Below, one piece after another: positions 31,915 through 41,228 of a stretch of DNA of 64,000 bases. Made by a program: the position numbers and the translations under genes. Numbering within the stretch: the first letter of the stretch is position 1; each line of letters begins with the position of its first letter. This DNA is from Pseudomonas fluorescens (GTDB lineage: Bacteria > Pseudomonadota > Gammaproteobacteria > Pseudomonadales > Pseudomonadaceae), in the NCBI RefSeq assembly GCF_902498065.1, contig NZ_CABVIR010000005.1, forward strand, positions 124,001 through 188,000. Direction: 5' to 3'. The notes beneath the pieces are model-generated. The model searched no databases. It saw only the letters and a list, made by a program, of their open reading frames with translations, and had not been told where the DNA came from.

Positions 31915-33210
31915 ATGAAGACTCTACCCGCGCCTCTGCTCGCCAAAATTTCCTGGCGGCTGCTCCCGTTTCTCCTGCTGATGTACATCATGGCCTTCCT
32001 CGACCGCGCCAACGTCGGGTTCGCCAAGCAAGCCTTTCAAGCCGACACCAACATCAGTGACGCCGCGTTCGCCTTCGGCGCCGGGGTGTTCTTCGTCGGT
32101 TACGCGCTGCTAGAAGTGCCGAGCAACCTGATCCTGCACCGCGTCGGCGCCCGTCTGTGGATGTGCCGGATCATGGTCACCTGGGGCCTGGTCTCCGCCG
32201 CGATGGTCTTCGCCCACACCGAAACCAGCTTCTACGTTCTGCGCTTCTTGCTGGGCGTGGCCGAAGCCGGTTTTTTCCCCGGCGTCATCCTTTACCTCAC
32301 CTATTGGTTCCCCAGCGCCGCGCGCGGCAAAGCCATGGGCTTCTTCTACTTCGGTGCTCCCCTGGCGTTCATCTTCGGCAGCCCGTTGTCCGGCCTGTTA
32401 CTGGAGCTGGACGGATTTGCCGGTGTCCACGGCTGGCAATGGCTGTTCGCAGTTGAAGGCCTGATGGCCACGGCGGTCGGTGTCTGGGCCTATTGGTACC
32501 TGGACAATCGCCCGGCCGATGCAAAGTGGCTGACGGTTGAAGAACGCCAGCAAGTGCAAGGCATCCTCGATCAAGAAGACAGCCACAAACAGAACCACGG
32601 CCGCAGCCTGCTCAACGTCCTGTGCCACCCGTCGGTGCTGTACCTGTGCCTGATTTATCTGCTGATTCAGGCCAGCGTCTACGGCGTGGTGTTCTATCTG
32701 CCCACCCAGGTCGGCGGACTGCTGGGCACCAAGGTCGGGCTGATGGTCGGACTGGTCACGGCGATTCCATGGATCTGCGCGATAGTCGCGGCGTACCTGA
32801 TCCCCGGCTACAGCGACCGCACCGGCGAACGTCGACGCACCGCTTGCCTGACTTTGCTGATGTCGGCAGCCGGGATCGCCTGCTCGGTGACCTTCGCCAG
32901 CCCGTTCCTCGGCATCGTAGCCCTGTGCTTCGCCGCTTCCGGCTTCATCGCCGTGCAACCGGTGTTCTGGACCTTCCCTTCCAGTTACCTCGCCGGCAGT
33001 GCCGCGGCGGCCGGTATCGCGCTGATCAACTCGTTCGGCGCCCTCGGCGGCTTCATCGCCCCGGTGCTGAAAAACTGGGCCGAAGGCGCCTTCCATTCAC
33101 CGGCCGCCGGTTTGTACGTGCTGGCCGGCACCACCGTCATCGCCGCGTTGCTGGTGCTGGGCGTGCGTTCGCCCGGCCATAAAGCGTCGAACAAACCGGC
33201 CACCGTTTAA
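31915..33210 (+). CDS. MFS transporter for a sugar acid (anion:cation symporter type)
   Basis: A 431-residue inner-membrane carrier with about 12 hydrophobic segments. The N-terminal LDRANVGFAKQAF and LLGVAEAGFFPGVILYLTYW are hallmarks of the ACS/tartrate-type family, which imports organic and sugar-acid anions. The ATG at 31915 follows AAAGGA; an ATG eight codons upstream has no ribosome site. It is the first gene of the operon with L-rhamnonate dehydratase 17 bases downstream, so L-rhamnonate or a related aldonate is the likely substrate. Confidence 0.92.
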   Translation: MKTLPAPLLAKISWRLLPFLLLMYIMAFLDRANVGFAKQAFQADTNISDAAFAFGAGVFFVGYALLEVPSNLILHRVGARLWMCRIMVTWGLVSAAMVFAHTETSFYVLRFLLGVAEAGFFPGVILYLTYWFPSAARGKAMGFFYFGAPLAFIFGSPLSGLLLELDGFAGVHGWQWLFAVEGLMATAVGVWAYWYLDNRPADAKWLTVEERQQVQGILDQEDSHKQNHGRSLLNVLCHPSVLYLCLIYLLIQASVYGVVFYLPTQVGGLLGTKVGLMVGLVTAIPWICAIVAAYLIPGYSDRTGERRRTACLTLLMSAAGIACSVTFASPFLGIVALCFAASGFIAVQPVFWTFPSSYLAGSAAAAGIALINSFGALGGFIAPVLKNWAEGAFHSPAAGLYVLAGTTVIAALLVLGVRSPGHKASNKPATV

Positions 33211-33227
33211 ACCTGAGGAGTCACACC

Positions 33228-34412
33228 ATGGGCATTCCAACCATCAAACACGTCCGCGCTTTTACATTGAGAGGCGGCGGCGCGGACTATCACGATCAGG
33301 CGGACGGCCACTGGATCGACGATCACATTGCCACGCCGATGAGCAAATACCCCGAATACCGCCAGAGCCGCCGCACCTTCGGCATCAATGTGCTCGGCAC
33401 GCTGGTGGTGGAAATCGAAGCCAGCGACGGCACCGTCGGCTTCGCTGTAACTACCGGCGGCGAGCCCGCTGCCTACATCGTCGAGAAACACCTGGCGCGT
33501 TTCCTCGAAGGCGCACGGGTTACCGACATCGAGAAAATCTGGGACCAGATGTACCAGTCGACCCTGTATTACGGGCGTAAAGGCATCGTGATCAATACGA
33601 TTTCCGGGGTCGATCTGGCGCTGTGGGACCTGCTCGGCAAGATCCGCCAGGAGCCGGTGCATCAATTGCTCGGCGGCGCGGTGCGCGACGAATTGCAGTT
33701 CTACGCCACCGGCGCTCGCCCCGACCTGGCGCAGAAAATGGGTTTCATCGGCGGCAAGATGCCGTTGCACCACGGCCCGGCCGAAGGCGAGGAAGGCCTG
33801 CGCAAGAACCTTGAAGAACTGGCGACCATGCGCGAACGGGTCGGCCCGGACTTCTGGCTGATGCTCGATTGCTGGATGAGCCTGGACCTCAACTACGCCA
33901 CCAAACTGGCGGTCGGCGCCCACGAATACGGTTTGAAGTGGATCGAAGAAGCCCTGCCGCCGGACGATTACTGGGGTTACGCCGCACTGCGCAACAACGT
34001 GCCCAAAGGCATGCTGGTGACCACCGGCGAACACGAAGCCACTCGCTGGGGCTTTCGCATGCTGCTGGAGATGGGCTGCTGCGACATCATCCAGCCGGAT
34101 GTCGGCTGGTGCGGCGGGATCACTGAATTGGTGAAAATTTCCGCCCTGGCCGACGCCCACAACGCGCTGGTCATCCCTCACGGCTCGTCGGTTTACAGCT
34201 ATCACTTCGTCGCCACGCGGCATAACAGTCCGTTCGCCGAGTTCCTGATGATGGCGCCGAAGGCTGACGAAGTGGTGCCGATGTTCCACCCGCAATTGCT
34301 CGGCGAACCGGTTCCGGTGAACGGCCGCATGCGTCTGTCGGCACTCGACCAGCCGGGATTTGGCGTGACACTCAACCCGGAATGCCAACTGCATCGGCCG
34401 TACAACCGCTGA
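33228..34412 (+). CDS. rhmD: L-rhamnonate dehydratase
   Basis: Enolase-superfamily enzyme of 394 residues that dehydrates L-rhamnonate to 2-keto-3-deoxy-L-rhamnonate. The Mg ligands are expected in LMLDCWMSLDLNY (Asp), WIEEALPPDDYWGY (Glu) and TTGEHEATRWGF (Glu), and VIPHGSSVYSYHF carries the catalytic His. The N-terminal capping segment (RRTFGINVLGTLVVEIEASD) and ARPDLAQKMGFIGGKMPLHH are typical of the RhmD group. It may also act on L-mannonate or L-lyxonate. ATG after GAGGAG. Confidence 0.94.
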   Translation: MGIPTIKHVRAFTLRGGGADYHDQADGHWIDDHIATPMSKYPEYRQSRRTFGINVLGTLVVEIEASDGTVGFAVTTGGEPAAYIVEKHLARFLEGARVTDIEKIWDQMYQSTLYYGRKGIVINTISGVDLALWDLLGKIRQEPVHQLLGGAVRDELQFYATGARPDLAQKMGFIGGKMPLHHGPAEGEEGLRKNLEELATMRERVGPDFWLMLDCWMSLDLNYATKLAVGAHEYGLKWIEEALPPDDYWGYAALRNNVPKGMLVTTGEHEATRWGFRMLLEMGCCDIIQPDVGWCGGITELVKISALADAHNALVIPHGSSVYSYHFVATRHNSPFAEFLMMAPKADEVVPMFHPQLLGEPVPVNGRMRLSALDQPGFGVTLNPECQLHRPYNR

Positions 34413-34426
34413 GAAAGGACCCTGTC

Positions 34427-35227
34427 ATGAACATGCCTCACAACGCTTTCAAGGCCGCCCTGAAAAACCCGGCGACCCAATATGGCATCTGGGCCGGTTT
34501 CGCCACGGGCTACGCCGCCGAGATCGTCGCCACCACCGGTTACGACTGGATGCTGATCGACGGTGAACACGCGCCGAACACCGTGCCCGGCGTGCTGGCG
34601 CAGCTACAGGCGGTGGCGCCCTACGCCACCGCGCCCGTGGTGCGTGCGGTGACGGGCGACGCCAATCTGATCAAGCAACTGCTGGACGTCGGCGCGCAGA
34701 CGCTGATGATCCCGATGGTCGAAACCGCGGAGCAGGCGGTGGCACTGGTGCGCGCCATGCGTTATCCGCCGCACGGTATTCGTGGCGTCGGCGGCGGCCT
34801 GACTCGCGCCACCCGCTGGGACGGCGTACCGGATTACCTGACCACCGCCCATGAGCAGCTGTGCCTGATCGTTCAGGTGGAATCGCGCACGGGTGTTGAA
34901 AACGTCGAAGCGATCGCCGCCGTCGAAGGCGTCGATGCGGTGTTTATCGGCCCGGCGGATTTGTCCATCGGGCTGGGTCATGCCGGCAATCCCGGTCACC
35001 CGGAAGTCCAGGAACGGATTCAACACGCGGTGAACGCCACGCTGGCGGCCGGCAAGGCCTGCGGCATTCTTGCGCCGAACGAAGAGGACGCGCGCCGCTA
35101 TCAGGGTTGGGGTTGTCAGTTCATTGCCGTGGCCATCGATATCAGCCTGCTGCGTCAGAGCGCCATGGCCACCCTCGCGCGTTATCGCACACCGGCCACC
35201 ACTCAAGCGCCATCGCGCACCTACTGA
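34427..35227 (+). CDS. rhmA: 2-keto-3-deoxy-L-rhamnonate aldolase (HpcH/HpaI family)
   Basis: A class II metal-dependent aldolase of 266 residues that splits 2-keto-3-deoxy-L-rhamnonate to pyruvate and L-lactaldehyde. Family marks: WMLIDGEHAPN with the catalytic His (about residue 48), RAVTGDANLIKQLLDVGAQT with the pyruvate-binding Arg, metal ligands in QVESRTGVENVEAIA and GPADLSIGLGHAGNPGHPEV. It starts 14 bases after rhmD and ends 16 bases before the aldehyde dehydrogenase. A second ATG two codons in is possible. Confidence 0.93.
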   Translation: MNMPHNAFKAALKNPATQYGIWAGFATGYAAEIVATTGYDWMLIDGEHAPNTVPGVLAQLQAVAPYATAPVVRAVTGDANLIKQLLDVGAQTLMIPMVETAEQAVALVRAMRYPPHGIRGVGGGLTRATRWDGVPDYLTTAHEQLCLIVQVESRTGVENVEAIAAVEGVDAVFIGPADLSIGLGHAGNPGHPEVQERIQHAVNATLAAGKACGILAPNEEDARRYQGWGCQFIAVAIDISLLRQSAMATLARYRTPATTQAPSRTY

Positions 35228-35243
35228 TCAAGGAGTCGTCTCC

Positions 35244-36668
35244 ATGCCTGTTTACGAAAACTTCATCAATGGCCAGTTTGTGGCCAGCGCGGCTCATCTC
35301 GATGTGATCAACCCGGCCACCGGCGCCGTGCTGTCGAAAGTCCCGGCCTCGACTGCCGAAGACGTTGATCGCGCCCTCGCCGCCGCTCGCGCCGCGCAAA
35401 AAGACTGGTCGCGCAAACCGGCGATTGAACGCGCCGGGCATCTGCGTCGCATCGCCGCCAAGCTGCGGGAAAACGTCGCGCACCTGGCACGCACCATCAC
35501 CCTGGAGCAGGGCAAGATCAGCGGCCTGGCGGAAGTCGAAGTCAACTTCACCGCCGATTACCTCGACTACATGGCCGAATGGGCAAGACGCATCGAAGGC
35601 GAAATCATCACCAGCGACCGGCAGAACGAAAACATCTTTCTGTTCCGTAAGCCGCTGGGCGTCGTCGCCGGGATTCTGCCGTGGAATTTTCCGTTTTTCC
35701 TGATCGCCCGCAAGATGGCGCCGGCGCTGCTGACCGGCAACACCATCGTGATCAAGCCCAGCGAAGAAACACCTAACAACTGCTTTGAGTTCGCCCGACT
35801 GGTAGCGGAAACCGACCTGCCGCCCGGTGTGTTCAACGTGGTCTGCGGCGACGGCCGAGTGGGCGCGGCACTCAGCGCGCACAAGGGCGTGGACATGATC
35901 AGCTTCACCGGCAGCGTGGACACCGGCTCGCGGATCATGGCCGCCGCTGCGCCGAACATCACCAAGCTCAATCTGGAACTGGGCGGCAAGGCGCCGGCGA
36001 TTGTGTTGGCGGATGCCGATCTCGATCTGGCGGTGAAGGCCATCCGCGATTCACGGATTATCAACAGCGGTCAGGTGTGCAATTGCGCCGAGCGGGTGTA
36101 TGTGGAACGCAAGGTTGCCGATCAATTCATCGAGCGTATCGCGGCGGCGATGAGTGCTACGCGCTATGGCGACCCGATCGCCCAACCCGATATCGAAATG
36201 GGACCACTGATCAACCGCCAGGGCCTGGACAGCGTCAACCGTAAAGTCCGTACGGCGTTGAGCCAGGGTGCGAATTTGATCAGCGGCGGGCAAATTGCCG
36301 ATCTGCCCAATGGATTCCACTTCCAGCCCACCGTGCTGGCCGGTTGCCGGGCGGACATGGAGATCATGCGCGAAGAGATTTTCGGCCCGGTGCTGCCGAT
36401 TCAGATCATCGATGACCTCGACGAAGCCATCGCCCTGGCCAACGACTGCGAATACGGCCTGACGTCATCGATCTACACCCGCGACCTGAGCAAAACCATG
36501 CACGCGATGCGGGAGCTGGATTTTGGCGAAACCTACGTGAATCGGGAGAATTTCGAAGCCATGCAGGGCTTCCACGCCGGGGTGCGCAAATCCGGGATTG
36601 GCGGTGCGGATGGCAAGCATGGGTTGTATGAGTACACCCATACGCATGCGGTGTATTTGCAGGGCTGA
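35244..36668 (+). CDS. aldA: Aldehyde dehydrogenase, probably lactaldehyde dehydrogenase
   Basis: A 474-residue NAD-dependent enzyme. It begins MPVYENFINGQFVASAAHLD; the cofactor region has GVVAGILPWNFPFF and FTGSVDTGSRIM, the general base is in LELGGKAPAIVLADADL and the nucleophile in NSGQVCNCAERVYV. Similarity to AldA and its place after the aldolase point to oxidation of L-lactaldehyde to L-lactate, the last step of the pathway; glycolaldehyde is another usual substrate. ATG after AAGGAG. Confidence 0.92.
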   Translation: MPVYENFINGQFVASAAHLDVINPATGAVLSKVPASTAEDVDRALAAARAAQKDWSRKPAIERAGHLRRIAAKLRENVAHLARTITLEQGKISGLAEVEVNFTADYLDYMAEWARRIEGEIITSDRQNENIFLFRKPLGVVAGILPWNFPFFLIARKMAPALLTGNTIVIKPSEETPNNCFEFARLVAETDLPPGVFNVVCGDGRVGAALSAHKGVDMISFTGSVDTGSRIMAAAAPNITKLNLELGGKAPAIVLADADLDLAVKAIRDSRIINSGQVCNCAERVYVERKVADQFIERIAAAMSATRYGDPIAQPDIEMGPLINRQGLDSVNRKVRTALSQGANLISGGQIADLPNGFHFQPTVLAGCRADMEIMREEIFGPVLPIQIIDDLDEAIALANDCEYGLTSSIYTRDLSKTMHAMRELDFGETYVNRENFEAMQGFHAGVRKSGIGGADGKHGLYEYTHTHAVYLQG

Positions 36669-36690
36669 GTTTTGCGGTGTTGCTGATGCC

Positions 36691-36716
36691 GCCATCGCGG
36701 GCTTGCCCGCGATGGC
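36691..36716. repeat. REP palindrome between convergent genes
   Basis: GCCATCGCGGGC and GCCCGCGATGGC form a perfect 12-bp stem around TT. It is a Pseudomonas REP core and lies between the convergent aldehyde dehydrogenase and receptor genes, where it may also act as a transcription barrier. Confidence 0.8.
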
Positions 36717-36736
36717 GTCAGGTCAGGCACATCGAA

Positions 36737-39151
36737 TTAAAAGTCGACGGTAGCCGAAAGCAAGTAGGTCCGCGGTGTCGACAGCGTCAACCCAGGCTCA
36801 CTGTCATCCGAAGCCCCGGCCGAACTCCAGTAGCGCTTGTCCGCCACGTTCTCGACATTGGCACGCAGGGTGATGTTCTTGTCCTCGACTTTGAACGCAT
36901 AGCGTGCGCCCACGTCGAAACGCTCCCACGAATCGATTTCCTTGTTGTTGGACTGGTCCAGGAACTGCGAGCTGGAATAGATGCCGCGGCTGGTCAGGGT
37001 CAAGCCCTGTACGGTCGGCACGTCCCACTCGGCGCCCAGGTTGACGTTGTACTTGGGCGTGGCCGGCGCACGGTTGCCGTCGAAAGTGCCATTGGTGGTC
37101 TTGGTCAACTCGCTGTCGATGTACATGACACCGCCGAGCAAGCGGAAACCCTGGAGCGGCTCACCGAAAACACTCAGCTCCACACCGTCGTTCTGACGTT
37201 TGCCATTCGGGCCGAAGACGCGCGTCGTGGCGTTGGTCTCGTAGGCCGGCTGCTTGATCCGGAACACGGCGGCGGTGACGGCAAACTTACCCGCGTCATA
37301 CTTGGCGCCGACCTCGACCTGCCGGCTGACAAACGGTGGGAAGATTTCGTCCTCGTTGATCGAGGTCGACGGTGCGACCTTGCCCTGGCTCAGGCCTTCC
37401 ATGTAGTTGGCATACAGCGACAACTTGTCGGTCGCCTTGAACAGGATACCGCCCGACGGCGAGACCTTTTCCTCATCGTAGCCGGTGTCGCCTTTGACGT
37501 TATCGGTCCAGTCGTCAACCTTCACGCGCTGCCAGCGGGCGCCGAGGGTCAGCAGCAGCCGGTCATCGAAGAACCCCAGGGTGTCGGACAGCGCCACGCC
37601 GCTGAAGCGTTGCTCCGTGTAGACCTTGGAATCCTGTCGGGTCGGCGTAACAGGCGTGCGTGTTTCCACGGGGTTGTAGAGGTTGCTGTTGCCATTGGCA
37701 TAACGGGCGCCGCCGTTTTCGAAGTCCATGTAGAAATAGCTGGCGGCCAGGTTGACCTCATGGCTCACGGGGCCGGTGTGGAACCAGTTGCGCACCCCGG
37801 CGGTCGCCGTCCGCACACTCTCGTCACGGGTGAAGTCACGGGGTTGAACGCTGAAGTCGCCCCTGTTGTTCGTGACCGAAACGGCATGACGAAGGAAGTC
37901 ATGACTGCTTTCGCGCGCCCCTACTCCGCCGTACAGCATGACGTTGTCGCTGACATCGAATTCGCCGTTCACCGTGCCAAACGTGTCGTTGGTACTTGCC
38001 TTGCTCCAGGGCTGCGCATAGTTGTGACGTACGTCGCTGGCATGCGGAACCTGCGCGTTGGCGCCCACCTGCACGCGCTCTTGCGGCGCATCGGTATCAC
38101 GCTCGGTGCGCCCGAGATCGGTCGAGAGTCGCAGGCGTTCACCGCGAAAATCCAGGCCCAGCACGGCCATCTCGCGGTCGACATTCTGGTCATCCCATTC
38201 GGTGTCGCCGGACTGCTTCACGCCGTTGAAACGAATCCCGAACTTGTTATCTTCACCGAAGCGCCTGCCGATATCCACGGCACCGCCGGTCTGGCTGTCG
38301 GACGCGTAGTTGCCGGTAAACGAAGTGATCGGCTTGTCGGTCGCGCGCTTGGGCACCACGTTGATTCCGCCACCCACGGCGCCTCGCGGCGAGATGCCAT
38401 TGATGAGCTGGCTCGGGCCTTTGAGAATGTCGACGCGGTCGGCCATCTCCATGTCGATCGTATAGGTCGGAAGGATGCCGTAGAGACCGTTGTAGGCAAC
38501 ATCGCTGTTGAACAGGCTGAACCCGCGAATGGTGAACTGCTCATAACGCCCGCCCGCCGGGTTGGTGGCGCGAACGGAAGGATCGCTGGCGATCAGCTCG
38601 CCCAGGGTACGCGCCTGCAAGTTCTTGACCGCCTCACTGGTGTAAGTGGTCATGCTGAATGGCGTTTCCATAAAGTCTTTCGAGCCCAGCAAGCCCTGCG
38701 ATCCGCGACGTGCGACCTGGCCGCCGGCATACACCTCGCCGTCCGTCCCGCCTGTGGCGCCAAGAATCGAGGTGGGGGCCAGTTGCAGGCTGCTGCCTTC
38801 TGGCGCGGGGGTGAGGATGTAAGCCTGTTCGCCCACCGGTTGCAGTTGCAGACCGGAACCCTGCAACAGCCGCGCAAAGCCCTCCTCGACCGCGTATTCG
38901 CCGGACAGACCGGTGCTGTTGCGACCGCTGACCAGCGCCGGGTCAACCGATAGATTGACCCCGGATAGCCCGGCGAAACGGGTCAGCGCATCGCTCAGGC
39001 TGCCGGCAGGCACCTGATAATTGCGTCGGGCACCGTCTTCGGCCCAGCTTGCGGTGACGAACAATGGACTGGCACTCAGGCCCAACAACAGGCTCAGGTG
39101 CAACAACGGACGCAGACGGAAAGTAGCCGGGCGTGGGAAGGCGGTGGGCAT
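36737..39151 (-). CDS. TonB-dependent siderophore receptor with signalling (STN) domain
   Basis: An 804-residue outer-membrane beta-barrel. After a signal peptide (residues about 1-37, ending TASWA) comes an STN signalling domain, YQVPAGSLSDALTRFAGLSG to about residue 110, then the plug (TTYTSEAVKNLQARTLGELI, QFTIRGFSLF, VDILKGPSQLINGISPRGAV) and the 22-strand barrel ending YLLSATVDF with a terminal Phe. The STN domain means it should signal ligand binding to the adjacent FecR. The ligand cannot be told; overall it resembles ferric-siderophore receptors of the FpvA/FoxA type. Confidence 0.94.
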   Translation of the reverse strand: MPTAFPRPATFRLRPLLHLSLLLGLSASPLFVTASWAEDGARRNYQVPAGSLSDALTRFAGLSGVNLSVDPALVSGRNSTGLSGEYAVEEGFARLLQGSGLQLQPVGEQAYILTPAPEGSSLQLAPTSILGATGGTDGEVYAGGQVARRGSQGLLGSKDFMETPFSMTTYTSEAVKNLQARTLGELIASDPSVRATNPAGGRYEQFTIRGFSLFNSDVAYNGLYGILPTYTIDMEMADRVDILKGPSQLINGISPRGAVGGGINVVPKRATDKPITSFTGNYASDSQTGGAVDIGRRFGEDNKFGIRFNGVKQSGDTEWDDQNVDREMAVLGLDFRGERLRLSTDLGRTERDTDAPQERVQVGANAQVPHASDVRHNYAQPWSKASTNDTFGTVNGEFDVSDNVMLYGGVGARESSHDFLRHAVSVTNNRGDFSVQPRDFTRDESVRTATAGVRNWFHTGPVSHEVNLAASYFYMDFENGGARYANGNSNLYNPVETRTPVTPTRQDSKVYTEQRFSGVALSDTLGFFDDRLLLTLGARWQRVKVDDWTDNVKGDTGYDEEKVSPSGGILFKATDKLSLYANYMEGLSQGKVAPSTSINEDEIFPPFVSRQVEVGAKYDAGKFAVTAAVFRIKQPAYETNATTRVFGPNGKRQNDGVELSVFGEPLQGFRLLGGVMYIDSELTKTTNGTFDGNRAPATPKYNVNLGAEWDVPTVQGLTLTSRGIYSSSQFLDQSNNKEIDSWERFDVGARYAFKVEDKNITLRANVENVADKRYWSSAGASDDSEPGLTLSTPRTYLLSATVDF

Positions 39152-39218
39152 TCAATTTGCTCTCTTGATTCGTTCACATGCCTTGAATGACAAGCGAGTC
39201 GAAAAAAGGGGACAGGCG

Positions 39219-40163
39219 TTACACACTATTTTTGCGCGGCAGCAACGTGACCCAGTAACGGGTTCGGGAATGCACCTGCAGCGGCAGGCTGGCCGCGAGC
39301 AGCGCGAGGACGCGGTCAGTGTCGTCCAGCAGGAAACTGCCGGTGACGCGCAATGTTTCCAGCTCCGGCTCCCAACGCAGAACGCCCGGTCGGTAAGTGC
39401 CGAGTTCGCGGAGGAAATCCCCCAACGGCTGGTTTTTCGCCATCAGTACACCTTCGCGCCAACCGGGAGCCAGCGCATCGAATGGCGTGATCGCTCCGGC
39501 ACCCACCGCTTGCAGGCTGACCTGCTGACCGCCGCGCACTGCCAGAGCAGGCCCTTGCGAGGGCTGCAACTGCACGGAACCGTTGAACACCGATACTCGA
39601 CAGCCTTGCGCGTGTTGGCGAACGCAGACTTCGCTTTGACTGACGATGACATTTCCGAACTTCGTCTGGATCGTCAGCGGCGCAGTACCTGGCACCTTCA
39701 GCGACAGTTCGCCCTCGATCAATTTCACGCGGTGGCTTTGCACATCCACATCGACGGCGCTGGCGGTGTTGAGTTGCAAGGAACTGCCATCGGCGAGCTG
39801 CACTTTTTTACGCTCGCCAGTGGCGGTGTGCAGGTCGGCACGCCAGACATCCAGAGGCAATTGTCGGCTGATCAGCCAGGCCGTCGGCACCAACGCCACG
39901 GCGCCCAATGCGCGCTTGAGTACCACGCGCCGCCCCGGATCAGGACGATCCAGACTGCTCAGCGCCAGCCCTGAAGGCAGATCGGAGAAACGCTGACGCA
40001 AGGCTTGTGCCTTCTGCCAGGCGCGTTCGTGAGTGGCGCAGGTATCACGCCAACGCTGTAAATTCGCGCGGTCCTGCTCATTGGCGCCGCCAGACTCCAA
40101 CAAAGCAAGCCACTGCGCCGCAGCACGGACAGCCTGACGGGCATCGGTCGCTTGACTGTTCAC
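39219..40163 (-). CDS. FecR-family anti-sigma regulator
   Basis: A 314-residue inner-membrane sensor. The cytoplasmic N-terminal part (VRAAAQWLALLESGGANEQD and WRDTCATHERAWQKAQALRQ) is the DUF4880/FecR sigma-binding region; VVLKRALGAVALVPTAWLI is the single membrane segment (about residues 80-98); the periplasmic FecR domain includes GERKKVQLADGSSLQLNTAS. The GTG at 40163 overlaps the sigma-factor stop (GTGA), which favours it over an in-frame TTG six codons upstream. It relays the receptor signal to the sigma factor. Confidence 0.92.
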   Translation of the reverse strand: MNSQATDARQAVRAAAQWLALLESGGANEQDRANLQRWRDTCATHERAWQKAQALRQRFSDLPSGLALSSLDRPDPGRRVVLKRALGAVALVPTAWLISRQLPLDVWRADLHTATGERKKVQLADGSSLQLNTASAVDVDVQSHRVKLIEGELSLKVPGTAPLTIQTKFGNVIVSQSEVCVRQHAQGCRVSVFNGSVQLQPSQGPALAVRGGQQVSLQAVGAGAITPFDALAPGWREGVLMAKNQPLGDFLRELGTYRPGVLRWEPELETLRVTGSFLLDDTDRVLALLAASLPLQVHSRTRYWVTLLPRKNSV

Positions 40164-40669
40164 AGGTCCACCAACAGGCAATGCTCGTAGGCTTGCGCCA
40201 TGTAGCGTTTGATCGTGCGCTCGGACACCTCCAGGCGCTCGGCGATTTGCTGGTAATTCAAACCTTCAAGCTGGCTCCAGAGAAACGCCCGGCGCACCGC
40301 CCTCGGCAGTCCGTCGAGCAACTCGTCCAGCGCTTGCAGGGTTTCCAGCAGCAGCCAGCGCTGTTCCGGTGATGGCGCGCACGCTTCGGGCATCGACGCC
40401 AACGCGGCCAGATAGGCCTGCTCCAGACTGCGACGCTGGTAGAAGTTGCTCAGCAGGCGTTTGCCCACCGTCAGCAGATAGGCACGGGGTTCTTTCAGGT
40501 CGGCGATCCGCTGGGAGCTGGCCAGCAAACGCAGAAAAGTATCCTGGCTCAGGTCTGCCGCATCACAGCCGTTGCCCATGCGTCTTCTCAACCAGCTTTC
40601 AAGCCAGCCACGGTGATCGCGGTACAGGTCGTGAAGGGTTTGCTCCTTCGGCATCGCTGCATCACTCAT
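40160..40669 (-). CDS. ECF sigma factor, FecI family
   Basis: 169 residues. Region 2 contains LHDLYRDHRGWLESWLRRRM and AADLSQDTFLRLLAS; region 4 contains LEGLNYQQIAERLEVSERTI with the recognition helix. It is the activator of the receptor gene in the usual FecI-FecR-receptor system and is translated in overlap with fecR. A Fur-like box lies about 33 bases upstream of the start, so its expression should rise under iron limitation. No internal defects. Confidence 0.94.
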   Translation of the reverse strand: MSDAAMPKEQTLHDLYRDHRGWLESWLRRRMGNGCDAADLSQDTFLRLLASSQRIADLKEPRAYLLTVGKRLLSNFYQRRSLEQAYLAALASMPEACAPSPEQRWLLLETLQALDELLDGLPRAVRRAFLWSQLEGLNYQQIAERLEVSERTIKRYMAQAYEHCLLVDL

Positions 40670-40701
40670 CTCAAGAAGCCCTGTGCCAAGGAGTTATCGT
40701 A

Positions 40702-40720
40702 AATGAGAGTGATTCTAATT
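40702..40720. promoter_or_regulatory. Fur-box-like operator before the FecI sigma gene
   Basis: AATGAGAGTGATTCTAATT is close to a perfect AATGAGAAT-G-ATTCTCATT dyad and to the 19-bp Fur consensus. It lies 33 bases upstream of the sigma-factor start, where Fur would block transcription when iron is plentiful. Confidence 0.7.
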
Positions 40721-40813
40721 AATGTCAGCGCTGTGAACCAAGTCCTTTATGCACCGCGCGGGCAAAAAGTTGGTCTTGGAAGGCTGAAGAGGGATAAAAG
40801 CCAAATTTCAGAC

Positions 40814-40845
40814 ACAAAAAACCCCGGTCTTTCGACCAGGGTCTT
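40814..40845 (-). terminator. Terminator of the tRNA cluster
   Basis: On the minus strand GACCCTGGTC and GACCGGGGTT pair (one G-T wobble) around GAAA and run into TTTTTTG. It lies 74 bases after the last tRNA-Asp. Confidence 0.85.
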
Positions 40846-40918
40846 TGCTATCGACTCGAAGATAAACCAGTGGCTTTCTTCGTAGCTCCAAGGCGTTCAG
40901 TGGGCCTTGAGGCAGATA

Positions 40919-40995
40919 TGGCGCAGCGGACGGGACTCGAACCCGCGACCCCCGGCGTGACAGGCCGGTATTCTAACCGACTGAACTACCGCTGC
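40919..40995 (-). tRNA. tRNA-Asp(GTC), copy 2
   Basis: A 77-base tRNA with encoded CCA. Acceptor GCAGCGG/CCGCTGC, anticodon arm with GTC, and T-arm GGTTCGAGTCC. Identical to the copy at 41098-41174 and in the same transcript. Confidence 0.97.
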
Positions 40996-41097
40996 GTATC
41001 GCTTTGGACTTGCGTCCTAACTCGTCTGATTGAAGCTCAGAGACTTTTCAATCTCTCTTTCAATCTCAAATCAGGGATAAACCCGACTCGGAAAATA

Positions 41098-41174
41098 TGG
41101 CGCAGCGGACGGGACTCGAACCCGCGACCCCCGGCGTGACAGGCCGGTATTCTAACCGACTGAACTACCGCTGC
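41098..41174 (-). tRNA. tRNA-Asp(GTC), copy 1
   Basis: A 77-base tRNA identical to the downstream copy; the anticodon stem is GGCCT/CGCCGG-like around CTGTCAC with GTC in the middle. It lies 54 bases after tRNA-Val(TAC) in the cluster. Confidence 0.97.
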
Positions 41175-41228
41175 GCGTCGGTGGAGGCTTTTCAGCTTCC
41201 ATCTTGCTTTCGCAAGACTCTCAAGAAG

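Noticed and set aside
36677..38953. A 758-codon open frame opposite the TonB-dependent receptor
   Set aside because: No domain can be read in it, and the minus-strand gene has signal peptide, plug and barrel features.
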